Positions 28,243 to 38,033 of a DNA stretch of 64,000 nucleotides are shown piece by piece (the stretch's first letter is position 1; each line of letters opens with the position of its first letter). The position numbers were made by a program, and so were the translations under genes. The DNA comes from Vibrio hepatarius (GTDB lineage: Bacteria; Pseudomonadota; Gammaproteobacteria; Enterobacterales; Vibrionaceae). The stretch spans positions 1-64,000 of the forward strand of contig NZ_JAHKPM010000055.1 in NCBI RefSeq assembly GCF_018860525.1. Direction: 5' to 3'. The notes below the pieces were generated by a model. It ran no database searches and was not told where the DNA came from. It was given only the letters and a program-made list of their open reading frames with translations.

Positions 28243-29433
28243 TTAAAGGATAGCGGCTAAAGCTTTACAAAGTGGAAGCATGTTAGAACGAGTCATACCA
28301 GCAACGCTAATACGACCTGAACCGACGATGTAAATGCCAAACTCATCTTTAAGGCGAGTTACCTGATCCTTTGACAAGCCAGAGAATGAGAACATACCAT
28401 TTTGGCGTTCAATAAAGCTAAAGTCAGCATTAACACCCTGCTCTTTAAGTGTTGCTACAAAGAGTTCACGCATGTCTTGGATACGGTCACGCATTTCTTT
28501 CACTTCAGCTTCCCACTCGTTACGCAGTTGTTCATTGTTAAGAATGTGTGTAACGACTGCACTACCGTGAGCGGGAGGATTAGAATAGATTGAACGTATG
28601 ATTGCTTTTACTTGAGAGAAGGCTCTCGTTGCTGTTTGTTCTGATTCTGCAACCAGAGTAAAGGCGCCAACACGTTCATTATAAAGTCCGAAATTCTTCG
28701 AGAATGAACTGGCGACTAAAATTTCTTTGTTGTGCTTGGAGAAAATACGCAAACCTTCTGCATCTTCTTCCACACCTTTGGAAAAACCTTGGTAGGCGAA
28801 GTCGAATAGTGGTAGTAGTTGCTTAGAAGAGATGAGTTTAGCCAATGTTTCCCATTCATCAGCGGTTGGATCTATACCCGTTGGGTTATGGCAACAACCA
28901 TGTAAAAGAACAACATCACCTTTTTCGGCGCGTTCCAAATCAGATAGCATGGCAGAGAAATCTTTGTCCTTTGTTTGTGCATTGTAATAGCTATATTGAG
29001 CTGTCTCTATACCAGCCGCAGAAAATACGGCGTTGTGGTTGGCCCAAGTAGGATTACTAATCCAAATCTTTACACCACCTAGCTGGCGTTTGATGAACTC
29101 AGCCGCTACGCGCAAAGCGCCAGTACCACCAGGAGCTTGAGCCGTTTTGGCTAGATTATTAGTTACGATACCAGCGTTACTGCCGAATAAGAGCTTTTGA
29201 ACTACTAGGCCGTATTCAGCAGTTCCCTCGATAGTCAGATAAGATTTAGTCTTTTCGTTTTCTAGCAAAGCCGCTTCTGCTTTTTTCACTGTTGCTAGTA
29301 CAGGTGTTTCACCTTGCTCATTCTTGTAAATGCCAACACCAAGGTTAATTTTGTCTGCGCGAGGATCTTTCTTGAATTCTTCTGTGAGACCAAGAATAGG
29401 ATCGGCGGGTGCAGCACTGACTTTTTCAAACAT
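28243..29433 (-). CDS. aspC: Aspartate (aromatic) aminotransferase
   Basis: This PLP-dependent class I aminotransferase interconverts aspartate and oxaloacetate and, in this group, also acts on aromatic keto acids. Starting at [16 protein letters not shown] (29433) it is 396 residues, the same length as E. coli AspC; the frame opens three codons earlier. The PLP-lysine segment is [23 protein letters not shown] and NPTWANH are also present. It is a single gene. Confidence 0.93.
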   Translation of the reverse strand: MFEKVSAAPADPILGLTEEFKKDPRADKINLGVGIYKNEQGETPVLATVKKAEAALLENEKTKSYLTIEGTAEYGLVVQKLLFGSNAGIVTNNLAKTAQAPGGTGALRVAAEFIKRQLGGVKIWISNPTWANHNAVFSAAGIETAQYSYYNAQTKDKDFSAMLSDLERAEKGDVVLLHGCCHNPTGIDPTADEWETLAKLISSKQLLPLFDFAYQGFSKGVEEDAEGLRIFSKHNKEILVASSFSKNFGLYNERVGAFTLVAESEQTATRAFSQVKAIIRSIYSNPPAHGSAVVTHILNNEQLRNEWEAEVKEMRDRIQDMRELFVATLKEQGVNADFSFIERQNGMFSFSGLSKDQVTRLKDEFGIYIVGSGRISVAGMTRSNMLPLCKALAAIL

Positions 29434-29634
29434 AATTGTCATCCGTATTAATCGAAAGAGGAGATATAAATATTGTACTTATTTATACCTTATCTGGGCT
29501 TGTGGAAACAACATCGACAGTCAATAAAATGCATAATTCGGTGAACTTATTTTGATCAACGGTCACTTTACGTATAGCAGAGTATGTATTCAGAATTTGG
29601 AACAGAAAATTAGAATACTATGTATGTCTATCAT

Positions 29635-31128
29635 CTATGCTTGGGCTCGCATCTCTTCTTCAACCTGAGCATTTTCTTCTTGTTCAAGGCGACGATATTT
29701 ATCAGCAATATCGATAAACTCGTGCTCGATGGCCATAAATGCGTTAATGACTTCGGGGTCAAAATGAGAACCGTTTCCTTCTAATATGATGGCTTTGGCT
29801 TTTTGGTGGGAGAATGCTTTTTTATAAACACGTTCGCAAATTAAGGCATCGTAGACATCAGCAATGGCCATAAGTCGACCAGATAAAGGTATATCCTCGC
29901 CGACGAGCGCTTTTGGATAACCACTACCATCCCATTTCTCGTGGTGAGTAAGGGAAATTTCTTTAGCAAGGCGCAAGAATGAATTGCTACCAAGGTGTTT
30001 CTCAGCCTTGGAAAGTGCATTTGCTCCAATTTCTGGGTGGCGCTTCATCACCTCAAACTCTTCCACTGTTAATTTGCCAGGTTTAAGGAGAATGCTATCT
30101 GGTATACCAACTTTTCCTACGTCATGTAATGGAGCTGATTTATAAAGCAGTTCAATATAACTTGGCGTAAGCAGCATTTTATATTTATCGAATTGACTTA
30201 GGTAAGTTGCCAGAGCTCGAACATATTCTTGAGTTCGCATGATATGAGCGCCCGTTTCGTTGTCACGAGATTCTGCTAATGCAGATAATGAAACAATGGC
30301 CACATCCCGAGTCGTCCTTACTTCGTTTTGGCTAGATTGCAAACTGTCGAGCATTTTATTTGTTAAAGAGGCCATTGAACCAAGTTCATCATGCTCAAAA
30401 ATCGGCAAACGTTTTGCTATATTCCCTTGCGTTACCTCCAATAAAGAAGACTCCTGCGATAAAAGGACTTTACGTACTAATTTAGCCCAAAGAATAAGTA
30501 TAGTTACAACGTAACCACCGATCGCGAGTGAGATGTATAAAAACTCTTTTAGTACACTGATTGCTCCACTACCATCAAGTAAACGTTCGGGGTTGTTCTC
30601 CAGCCAGAAGATATCTTTTACTGCAACCATAGATAATAAAACAGTCAATATAACCAGCAGCATACATACCATCATCGTCATATGATTAACGATAGATTGA
30701 CGTTCTCCACTTAGCTCGAAAAAATTGCACGCCTCATCATAATCAAATCTTTGGATCTTAGAAGATAATTGAAGAATCAATCCTGACAAAAAACCGAATA
30801 AGCTCATGCCAAATAGGACTTTAACGTTACTCTCTAAGCCAAAGTTATAATAAACGTTGTAGAATAGTGCGAGGGGGATGCTCACCAGAAAAAACAAGGT
30901 TGAGTCGAGTTTTGTGTGATGCTGTTTATTTATCAGTGGGTGATTTTTTAGAAACACATGTCTGATGAGGAAAAGCAGTGAAAAAGTTACTCCGATGTGC
31001 ACAAAAGTCTCTATTGGGGTGAGTGTCTCTAGAAAGGGACAAACTCGGCCACCGTAGATCGCGAATACAACCGCGGCGATAGCATATAACTTAAATGTTA
31101 GTCGTGCATTATAGTTTGAATGTACCAT
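29635..31128 (-). CDS. Membrane HD-GYP cyclic-di-GMP phosphodiesterase
   Basis: The N-terminal half carries about six to seven hydrophobic segments, likely an integral-membrane sensor. A HAMP-like linker follows (about residues 225-275). Then comes a C-terminal HD-GYP domain with APLHDVGKVGIPD, HPEIGA and HHEKWDGSGYP, the full metal and GYP signature of active c-di-GMP phosphodiesterases. I start at ATG 31128, which has AAAGGG before it; the ATG eight codons upstream does not. The product is 497 residues. The signal sensed is unknown. Confidence 0.85.
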   Translation of the reverse strand: MVHSNYNARLTFKLYAIAAVVFAIYGGRVCPFLETLTPIETFVHIGVTFSLLFLIRHVFLKNHPLINKQHHTKLDSTLFFLVSIPLALFYNVYYNFGLESNVKVLFGMSLFGFLSGLILQLSSKIQRFDYDEACNFFELSGERQSIVNHMTMMVCMLLVILTVLLSMVAVKDIFWLENNPERLLDGSGAISVLKEFLYISLAIGGYVVTILILWAKLVRKVLLSQESSLLEVTQGNIAKRLPIFEHDELGSMASLTNKMLDSLQSSQNEVRTTRDVAIVSLSALAESRDNETGAHIMRTQEYVRALATYLSQFDKYKMLLTPSYIELLYKSAPLHDVGKVGIPDSILLKPGKLTVEEFEVMKRHPEIGANALSKAEKHLGSNSFLRLAKEISLTHHEKWDGSGYPKALVGEDIPLSGRLMAIADVYDALICERVYKKAFSHQKAKAIILEGNGSHFDPEVINAFMAIEHEFIDIADKYRRLEQEENAQVEEEMRAQA

Positions 31129-31380
31129 ACTTAGCCCTTTTATTGCTGCCATGTATCCGGTTAGGGTACTCGACGAACCACTACTATCATATGACCTGTG
31201 GTTATGATGATTTATTTCAGATTGTAGAGATGCATCAGTAAATGTTAGCGTATGAAATAAAATTTTAATGTAAAAGTTTGAATTACAAAGATAAGTAATA
31301 AAATAACTTTTAGTGTTTTATGGGAAATATTAATTAAATCATATAACTAATTGTCTTTTGTATAAAAAATGTGAGAGAAA

Positions 31381-32766
31381 ATGACCCGCTACCAGCAACT
31401 TGCTGAACAACTCAAGCTACAAATTGAAACTAGGGTGTGGCGTTCAGGGGATAAAGTACCTTCGGTAAGAATGACTAGCCGTAATAGTTCACTAAGTACG
31501 TCAACAGTTATACAAGCCTATAAACTTCTTGAAGCTCAAGGGTGGCTAGTGGCCAAACCTCAATCTGGATATTTTGTCACATCGATTATGGGTCGAGTGA
31601 CAGAGGAAAGTTCAGTGAAGGCTACCAAGCCCCATTTCAGCGACAAGCTGTATGAATTTCTACAAAGTAGCAGTCATGCTAATGTTGCCCTCGGCTCAGC
31701 ATTTCCTGATCCCAGTCTTTTTCCTTTACAGTCAATTAATCGGCATCTTGCAAGTGCTGGACGAAAAATGTCAATTAATAGTGTCGTTGAAAATATGCCT
31801 CCCGGTAATGAAGCATTAAGGCGTCAGATTGCTCAGAGATATATTAACCATGGCCTATCGGTATCGCATAATGACATTGTTATCACGTCGGGAGCGATGG
31901 AAGCCCTTAACCTTAGTTTACAAGTTGTTACTCATCCAGGTGATACGATAGTCATAGAAGCACCAGCATTTTACGGTGCAATACAGGCTGTAGAGAGGTT
32001 GGGTCTTAAAGCGATTGAAGTACCTGTCAACTTGGAAACAGGGCTATGCGTCAACCAATTTGAAAAGGTAGTCAGCCAAAACGACATAAAAGTTTGCTGG
32101 ATTATGCCTAGTTTTCAAAATCCGACGGGTACGTGCTTGTCTTACCGAAAGCGACAAAAAATTATAGAACTTGCAAATCAGTTTGATGTAGTCGTTGTTG
32201 AAGATGACGTGTATTCAGAGCTCTACTTTGGAGAGCAAAGACCACGGCCTATTAAATACTGGGATAAAGAGGATAGAGTGCTTCTCTGTGGATCTTTTTC
32301 TAAATCATTGTGTCCAGGATATCGAGTTGGTTGGGTTGTCAATCAGACATTCCATGAAAGGTTACAAAAAGCTCAACTGGTTTCAACTCTGGCGGGAAGC
32401 TTACCCGTTCAAGAGGGTATCGCTCATTTTCTTAAATATGAAAGTTTCGATAAACACTTAAGAAAGATACGAAAAGAATTGAGTAATAGGCAAAAGATTC
32501 TTATTCAAACAATTAATTCCTACTTTCCAAGTAATATAACGGTGAATCGACCTAGTGGTGGTTACTTTATATGGGTTGAACTTGGGGCGTATATTGACAC
32601 CTATAGGGTGTATAAAAAGCTACAAAAAAATGGTATTAGCATCGCATATGGGGGCCTTTTCAGTGTTAAAGATCAGTTTCAAGATTGTATTCGCCTCAAT
32701 ACTTCTTATCCAGTGACCCAAGAACTGAAGGAGACAGTTCGATATATTGCGTTGATGCTCTCATGA
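31381..32766 (+). CDS. MocR-type (GntR/aminotransferase) transcriptional regulator
   Basis: A 461-residue fusion of an N-terminal GntR winged helix (about 1-75, YQQLAEQLKLQIETRVWRSG) and a fold-type I aminotransferase-like domain. The PLP-binding lysine lies in GSFSKSLCPGYRVGW, and MPSFQNPTG and ESEL-like EDDVYSELYF segments are present. MocR regulators use PLP or PLP adducts as effector; PdxR is one example, but no pdx, gab or taurine gene lies next to it. The HD-GYP gene is divergent. Confidence 0.85.
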   Translation: MTRYQQLAEQLKLQIETRVWRSGDKVPSVRMTSRNSSLSTSTVIQAYKLLEAQGWLVAKPQSGYFVTSIMGRVTEESSVKATKPHFSDKLYEFLQSSSHANVALGSAFPDPSLFPLQSINRHLASAGRKMSINSVVENMPPGNEALRRQIAQRYINHGLSVSHNDIVITSGAMEALNLSLQVVTHPGDTIVIEAPAFYGAIQAVERLGLKAIEVPVNLETGLCVNQFEKVVSQNDIKVCWIMPSFQNPTGTCLSYRKRQKIIELANQFDVVVVEDDVYSELYFGEQRPRPIKYWDKEDRVLLCGSFSKSLCPGYRVGWVVNQTFHERLQKAQLVSTLAGSLPVQEGIAHFLKYESFDKHLRKIRKELSNRQKILIQTINSYFPSNITVNRPSGGYFIWVELGAYIDTYRVYKKLQKNGISIAYGGLFSVKDQFQDCIRLNTSYPVTQELKETVRYIALMLS

Positions 32767-33121
32767 TACCGATACTAGAAAAGTATGAGTAACCCATACT
32801 AATCCCTGTATTTTTTAGATTAATTACTCAATTTATGTATGATTTTTTATATGTATCAATTAGCTCGAATTTGTGATCTTTTCTGAATAATTATTTTCTT
32901 TTATTATGTTAATTGTAACTTTATATTAACGGTGTTAGCTTTTGAATCACTAAGGTTAAACATTGTACAACCCAACGTAAACATTTCGCTGAGTTTTAAT
33001 AACTAAATGTTATTATCTGAGTTGGTATGGCGCTGATGCTAATCTCGTTTAACGCGTAATTAATTATCTAAATTAACCGAGGCTGCATAAAAATGTAGCT
33101 TGAATTAATGTAAGAAGCATA
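32767..33121. other. AT-rich intergenic stretch
   Basis: These 355 bases between the MocR gene and the 92-residue gene are AT-rich. I find no supported gene, terminator or RNA. A promoter for the downstream gene must be here or read through from upstream. Confidence 0.4.
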
Positions 33122-33400
33122 ATGTTAAAGATTACAAAAAAAAGCAGAACTGGTCGGCTTTTGGATAAGGAAGTTTATTACTACGCAGGAGAAGTATTAG
33201 CCGCTAAATCCTCTTATGATCCTTTCTTTGCGAAAGGAGCAAAAGAAAACTACGTACTCGAATGGTATTTGGGTGGTTTTGCCCGTAAGCAGGTTGGAGC
33301 ATTAGATCATGATCATGCTGAAGCTAAATTTGATCACCGATTGCAGCTTTGGACTGAGCGCATTTCACATGATGCAGCAGTAGTAAGGCCTGTGAAATAA
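33122..33400 (+). CDS. Small hypothetical protein, 92 residues
   Basis: The protein is hydrophilic and basic at its N-terminus, with several aromatic residues (KEVYYYAGEVLAAKSSYDPFF at about 16-36) and a His/Asp-rich segment ALDHDHAEAKFDH near 60. It has no signal peptide or membrane segment. I do not recognise a family. It is followed by a strong terminator, which supports it as a real gene. Its ribosome binding site is weak (AAGAAGCATA). Confidence 0.55.
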   Translation: MLKITKKSRTGRLLDKEVYYYAGEVLAAKSSYDPFFAKGAKENYVLEWYLGGFARKQVGALDHDHAEAKFDHRLQLWTERISHDAAVVRPVK

Positions 33401-33443
33401 GGACTACTTAGTTTTTATCATACATAGTATTTTGATAAGCGTA

Positions 33444-33467
33444 AAAAACCTCCCGCAGGAGGTTTTT
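33444..33467. terminator. Bidirectional terminator before asnS end
   Basis: AAAAACCTCC pairs with GGAGGTTTTT around a 4-base loop. It lies between the small hypothetical gene and the convergent asnS. Confidence 0.92.
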
Positions 33468-33478
33468 AAGTTTCATAT

Positions 33479-34879
33479 TTAGAAGCTTGCAGAGCGTGGT
33501 GTCCGTGGGAATGGAATAACGTCGCGAACATTACCCATACCTGTCACATAAGAGACTAAGCGTTCAAAGCCTAAACCAAAACCAGCATGAGGTACTGTTC
33601 CATAACGGCGTAGATCACGGTACCAGCCCATGTGCTCTGGATCAATTCCCATGTCACGCATGCGGGAGTCTAGAACTTCCAAACGTTCTTCACGCTGCGA
33701 ACCTCCAATAATTTCACCAATGCCAGGCGCGAGTACATCCATAGCCGCGACTGTTTTTCCATCGTCGTTTAAACGCATGTAGAACGCTTTGATATCTTTA
33801 GGATAGTTTTTCACAATGACAGGCGCTTTAAAGTGTTCTTCGGCTAGAAAACGCTCATGCTCTGAAGACATATCAATGCCCCATTCGACAGGAAACTCAA
33901 AATTACGACCAGAGTCTAAAAGGATTTGAATCGCATCGGTATAGTCTACTTGCGCAAAATCAGATTCAACAAAAGCCTCTAGACGAGAGATTGCTTCCTT
34001 ATCTATACGTTGTGCAAAGAATTCAAGGTCATCTCGACGTTCTTCTAGCACTGCTTTAAATACGTATTTCAACATACTTTCTGAAAGTGCGGCGATATCA
34101 TTCAGATCCGCAAATGCGACTTCTGGTTCAACCATCCAAAATTCGGCTAGATGGCGGCTGGTGTTTGAGTTTTCAGCTCGGAAGGTAGGTCCGAATGTGT
34201 ACACTTTGCTGAGTGCACAAGCATAGGCTTCAGCATTGAGCTGACCAGACACGGTTAAAAAAGTCTCTTTGCCAAAGAAATCTTCGTTATAGTCTACTGT
34301 GCCTTCTTCAGTGCGAGGTAGGTTTTCCATGTCGAGCGTAGAAATACGAAACATTTCACCCGCTCCTTCTGCATCAGAGGACGTGATAAGAGGAGCAGAA
34401 ACCCAGTAGTAACCTTGCTCATGGTAAAAGCGGTGGATAGCTTGAGAAAGACAGTTACGGACACGTGCAACAGCACCGATAACATTGGTACGTGGACGCA
34501 GATGTGCCACTTCACGCAAATACTCTATTGAGTGACGAGTTTTGGCCATTGGATAGGTATCAGCATCCTCTACCCAACCTACGACTTTAACGGCTGTTGC
34601 GGCAAGTTCAAAATCTTGCCCTTTCGCCGGAGATTCAGTAATCGTTCCTGTTACTTCTACTGAGCATCCAGTAGTTAGTTTTAGGACTTCTTCGGTGTAA
34701 TTATTTATATTACTAGGGACCACGGCCTGAATCGGGTCGAAACAAGAGCCGTCGTAAATGGCAAGAAAAGAGATCCCAGCTTTGGAATCACGACGCGAAC
34801 GGATCCAGCCTCGGACAGTGACTTCACTGCCAACAGCTAGCTTACCGCGGAATACGTCAGATACAGGCGCGTAAGTCAT
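33479..34879 (-). CDS. asnS: Asparaginyl-tRNA synthetase
   Basis: A class IIb synthetase with an N-terminal OB-fold anticodon domain (about 1-100, [14 protein letters not shown]). Motif 2 is in [16 protein letters not shown], and motif 3 is GFGLGFERL near the C-terminus. I start it at ATG 34879 ([10 protein letters not shown]), which gives 466 residues, exactly the E. coli length; the open frame continues 11 codons further. GGAG lies 12 bases before this start. Confidence 0.96.
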   Translation of the reverse strand: MTYAPVSDVFRGKLAVGSEVTVRGWIRSRRDSKAGISFLAIYDGSCFDPIQAVVPSNINNYTEEVLKLTTGCSVEVTGTITESPAKGQDFELAATAVKVVGWVEDADTYPMAKTRHSIEYLREVAHLRPRTNVIGAVARVRNCLSQAIHRFYHEQGYYWVSAPLITSSDAEGAGEMFRISTLDMENLPRTEEGTVDYNEDFFGKETFLTVSGQLNAEAYACALSKVYTFGPTFRAENSNTSRHLAEFWMVEPEVAFADLNDIAALSESMLKYVFKAVLEERRDDLEFFAQRIDKEAISRLEAFVESDFAQVDYTDAIQILLDSGRNFEFPVEWGIDMSSEHERFLAEEHFKAPVIVKNYPKDIKAFYMRLNDDGKTVAAMDVLAPGIGEIIGGSQREERLEVLDSRMRDMGIDPEHMGWYRDLRRYGTVPHAGFGLGFERLVSYVTGMGNVRDVIPFPRTPRSASF

Positions 34880-35184
34880 GTTGTAAATATTCTCCATCAA
34901 GTAAAAAATCAATCCAGTGCATAGGGGGCCAAATGTAAGTTCACAAAAAGCGGCACTAAATTGCTAATGTTCAGAGACACATATTACCTTTCAATTTCGA
35001 GGCTTCAACCTTTATTCGTCGTATGTGAAGTAAAAAACACATAAATTACCTCAACTCTGTAATAATTGTTGGTGTTCGAGAAATCATTATTAAAGAAATA
35101 ATCCCATAAATATGTCAGTGAAACTTGTCACTACTATACTATTTCCTTAGTATTGCGTGTCTTTTGTAATGCCCGAGAACCAAA
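34880..35184. other. Divergent asnS-queD intergenic region
   Basis: These 305 AT-rich bases hold the promoters of asnS and queD. I could not identify a convincing -35/-10 pair or a preQ1-type riboswitch fold by eye. Confidence 0.4.
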
Positions 35185-35547
35185 ATGAAAACTGAATTAT
35201 ACAAAGAGTTTATGTTTGAGGCGGCGCACCACCTTCCAAATGTACCGGAAGGCCACAAGTGCGGCCGCTTACATGGCCACTCTTTTTTAGTTCGTCTATA
35301 CGTAGAAGGCGAGGTTGACCCACATACGGGATGGTTGATTGATTTCGCAGAGCTTAAAGCTGCATTTCACCCTATATATGAACAGCTTGATCATTACTAT
35401 TTGAATGATATCGAAGGATTGGAAAATCCAACTAGTGAAGTTTTAGCAAGGTGGATATGGCTAAAGTTAAAACCGACATTACCGCTTCTAAGTAAAGTTG
35501 AAATAAAAGAAACCTGTACTGCAGGGTGCATATACGCAGGCGACTAA
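35185..35547 (+). CDS. queD: 6-carboxy-tetrahydropterin synthase
   Basis: QueD makes 6-carboxy-5,6,7,8-tetrahydropterin from dihydroneopterin triphosphate in the queuosine pathway. The 120 residues fit the family. The zinc histidines are in FEAAHHLP and RLHGHSF, the catalytic Cys27 is in [10 protein letters not shown], and the conserved DFAELK and LDHYYLND segments follow. It stands alone between asnS and the repeat protein. Confidence 0.94.
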   Translation: MKTELYKEFMFEAAHHLPNVPEGHKCGRLHGHSFLVRLYVEGEVDPHTGWLIDFAELKAAFHPIYEQLDHYYLNDIEGLENPTSEVLARWIWLKLKPTLPLLSKVEIKETCTAGCIYAGD

Positions 35548-35644
35548 AATACTGGCGGAGTTAAGACGAAGCCTAGAGCTTCGCTTTCTTGTTATCAATG
35601 TCGTTTATATCGATCAATAACTCGCTTTATTCTGGGAGAAAAGC

Positions 35645-36283
35645 ATGCTTGCACGTATCTCAACGATAGTACAATTTGTTTTAGCGTTGTCGATTTTTTA
35701 CTTGGGTTACTCCATTCATCAAATGACGAATAAGGTCAGCAGCATTGTTGAAACCTACCCTGAGATGATAGCGGATATTGATTCATTAGCGAAAACCTTA
35801 CAGGTAGACGAATGGTTAAAAGTTATCGAAACAACTGAGCAATTGGTCCCTGATGTTGTAAGAACAATCGATGAGGTTTCTCAAAACGTCGCTGCTGTAA
35901 ACCAAACTGCGGCATCTATAGATGCTAAGTTGCCAGCTGCTTTGGAAGAACTGGCTCGTTATCGCTTAGATGTATTCCCTACAGCTATGAGTGAAGTGGC
36001 AAGTTATCGCAGGGATGTGATCCCTTCTGTTCTGGTGGAGAGTGAAGGCTATCGACAGACTACGATCCCATTGTTGCTAAAAGAAAGCACTAACTTGCGT
36101 AGTGATATACCTCCGATGCTGGCGAAAGCTGATGAAATTGTTGAACAAAGCCAACAGCTTGCGGAACAGGCAACGTCAGGTGCAGTTAAAGGTGTGATCA
36201 TGTCACCGATTAATATTATTAAGGATGCTGGTTCCCAGCTCAAAGGGAAGATCATTTTAGAGGAGACGCCGCAGTCCGAGTAA
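35645..36283 (+). CDS. Membrane-anchored helical protein with 15-residue repeats
   Basis: A 212-residue protein of unknown function. One transmembrane segment (about 6-24) anchors a long polar helical part. From about residue 91 to 160 a 15-residue period is clear: Pro97, Pro112, Pro127, Pro142 and Pro157 are evenly spaced, as are Tyr106, Tyr121, Tyr136 and Leu151, within units like YRRDVIPSVLVESEG. The start follows GGGAGAAAAGC. It resembles a periplasmic rod or a coiled-coil spacer. I do not know a named family. Confidence 0.65.
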   Translation: MLARISTIVQFVLALSIFYLGYSIHQMTNKVSSIVETYPEMIADIDSLAKTLQVDEWLKVIETTEQLVPDVVRTIDEVSQNVAAVNQTAASIDAKLPAALEELARYRLDVFPTAMSEVASYRRDVIPSVLVESEGYRQTTIPLLLKESTNLRSDIPPMLAKADEIVEQSQQLAEQATSGAVKGVIMSPINIIKDAGSQLKGKIILEETPQSE

Positions 36284-36451
36284 TCAGCCTTTGGTATGTC
36301 TTATTGATGCAATATATGCCATTTCTTAAATGTGAATGTTGCAATCTGATTGCTAATGATTAATATGGTTGCTTCCTTCATCTTTGTTAGGAAGGCCGTA
36401 GAAGGAATACGGCATTAACCAAAGGATTGTTTGTTCACTTCGGATTCTTAC

Positions 36452-36586
36452 ATGATCTTAAAAATTACAACACCAATTATAGAGCCTACTGAAGGCTCAC
36501 CGCACACTTTGCTTAACGTATCTCGTTCACTTCATTTTTCTTCATCGTACTTCTATTCTAAAACTCGCTATTTGTTTCGCTTCTGA
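36452..36586 (+). CDS. Possible aromatic-rich leader peptide upstream of tyrP
   Basis: A 44-codon frame ends 65 bp before tyrP. Seven of its last 16 residues are Phe or Tyr (HFSSSYFYSKTRYLFRF). Leader peptides that sense an amino acid look like this. The start has only a weak CGGAT site, and there is no intrinsic terminator between it and tyrP, so classical attenuation is not supported. The following stretch is C-rich and G-poor, which would suit Rho-dependent control. The pyrimidine-rich DNA alone could produce such codons by chance. The rest of 36284-36651 holds two weak hairpins and nothing else I can name. Confidence 0.35.
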   Translation: MILKITTPIIEPTEGSPHTLLNVSRSLHFSSSYFYSKTRYLFRF

Positions 36587-36651
36587 TTGTTCGCCACCGC
36601 ACTAGGCAAACGCATTACTTCCTTCTCTTACAATAACTAGATACGAAACTT

Positions 36652-37809
36652 ATGAATACTAAACTTTTCGGGAGCTCCCTGATAATTTCTGGTACCGCAT
36701 TGGGTGCCGGTATGCTTGCAATTCCTATGGTCCTTGCTGAATTTGGACTTTGGTATGGCAGTTTACTAATGACTTTTATTTGCTTTGGCACAACTTATGC
36801 TGCTTTGTTGCTACTTGAGGCGACCTTAAAGACAGGAGGTGGATTAGGACTGAACTCTATTGCTAGACAGACGCTAGGCAAGTTTGGCCAAGTCGTCACT
36901 AACCTACTTTTATATGCTCTACTTATCTGTTTGTTAATGGCGTACATCCTTGGAGCTGCTGATTTACTTGACCAGTTTAGTTCCATGATTGGCCTTGGTA
37001 TATCGGCTCAGTACAGCCAAGTTGTTTTTACTTTAGTTTCAGGGTTTATAATTGCTTGTGGTACAGGGGCTGTCGATAAACTTAATCGTGTATTGTTCTT
37101 TTTTATGATCATTAGCCTAGCTGTGAGTTTGCTAATATTATTGCCAGATTTTAGGGTTTCTAACATTACTCAGATTATTAGCAGTGACAAGATAGAGTTA
37201 ATTAAAACCAGCGCGGTTCTGTTTACGAGTTTTGGTTTTATGGTGGTGATCCCCTCCCTAGTGGCATACAACCATGAAGCAAATGACAACCAACTAAGAA
37301 ACATGATTGTTATTGGTTCTCTTATTCCGCTGATATGCTACCTATGCTGGTTATTTGCAGTTGTTGGGAATTTGAAGACGGAGCAATTAGGCCAGTTTTC
37401 AAATGTGTCTGAACTTATCCTTGTTTTTGAAGATCATTCTAAGTGGATTGGGGCAATTCTTTCCATTTTTACTGGGCTTGCACTTTTGACGTCATTTTTC
37501 GGAGTAGCGATGTCCCTATATAACCAAAATCGAGATATGTTTGGTCAAAATAAGGTGGTTACTTACATTCTTACCTTTATTTTACCTTTGATAGGGGCAC
37601 TTCTAGCAGCAGACAAGTTCCTTGCTGTACTGAGTTATGCGGGAATTATATTAGTATTCTTGGCAGTATTTGTGCCTGTGGCTATGGTCTATGTGGTACG
37701 TCAAAGAGGTAATGAGCCGAAGCGATATCAGGCTGAGGGTGGTAGCGCTATGCTGCTATTTTCATTAGGGTTTGGTTTGTTTTTAATCGTATCACAGTTT
37801 GTGGAGTAG
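36652..37809 (+). CDS. tyrP: Tyrosine-specific transport protein
   Basis: A proton-coupled aromatic amino acid permease of the HAAAP family. The 385 residues form about 11 transmembrane segments. The N-terminal signature GTALGAGMLAIPMV and the VVIPSLVAYN segment are typical of TyrP and Mtr. TyrP is the closest by length and sequence feel, though specificity for tyrosine is inferred. The tyrR regulator is in the same window. I could not see a TyrR box (TGTAAA-N6-TTTACA) upstream. Confidence 0.85.
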   Translation: MNTKLFGSSLIISGTALGAGMLAIPMVLAEFGLWYGSLLMTFICFGTTYAALLLLEATLKTGGGLGLNSIARQTLGKFGQVVTNLLLYALLICLLMAYILGAADLLDQFSSMIGLGISAQYSQVVFTLVSGFIIACGTGAVDKLNRVLFFFMIISLAVSLLILLPDFRVSNITQIISSDKIELIKTSAVLFTSFGFMVVIPSLVAYNHEANDNQLRNMIVIGSLIPLICYLCWLFAVVGNLKTEQLGQFSNVSELILVFEDHSKWIGAILSIFTGLALLTSFFGVAMSLYNQNRDMFGQNKVVTYILTFILPLIGALLAADKFLAVLSYAGIILVFLAVFVPVAMVYVVRQRGNEPKRYQAEGGSAMLLFSLGFGLFLIVSQFVE

Positions 37810-37831
37810 AGCATATTACCCATTAAATCAA

Positions 37832-37854
37832 GGCCTCTAAGATAGAGGTCTTTT
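37832..37854 (+). terminator. tyrP terminator
   Basis: GGCCTCTA pairs with TAGAGGTC (one G-T pair) around a 3-base loop, followed by TTTT. Confidence 0.85.
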
Positions 37855-37981
37855 ATATTTTTTATTTCCATAGCATGGCAATAAATTGATAGTAGCATCA
37901 GCTTAATCATGGCTGTGAGGTAAAATCAGTGGTTGCTAATGATTCGTTATTACTGTACTTAAGGAGTGAGTGGATAAAGAA

Positions 37982-38010
37982 TGAGGCCAATCACAGAAAC
38001 AATCGCCTCA
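37982..38010 (-). terminator. Probable sdaA terminator
   Basis: TGAGGC and GCCTCA close an imperfect hairpin 24 bp past the sdaA stop. In the minus direction CATTCTTTAT follows, a modest T-rich run. Confidence 0.5.
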
Positions 38011-38033
38011 CTCATATTATTGGTGGAAGTACC

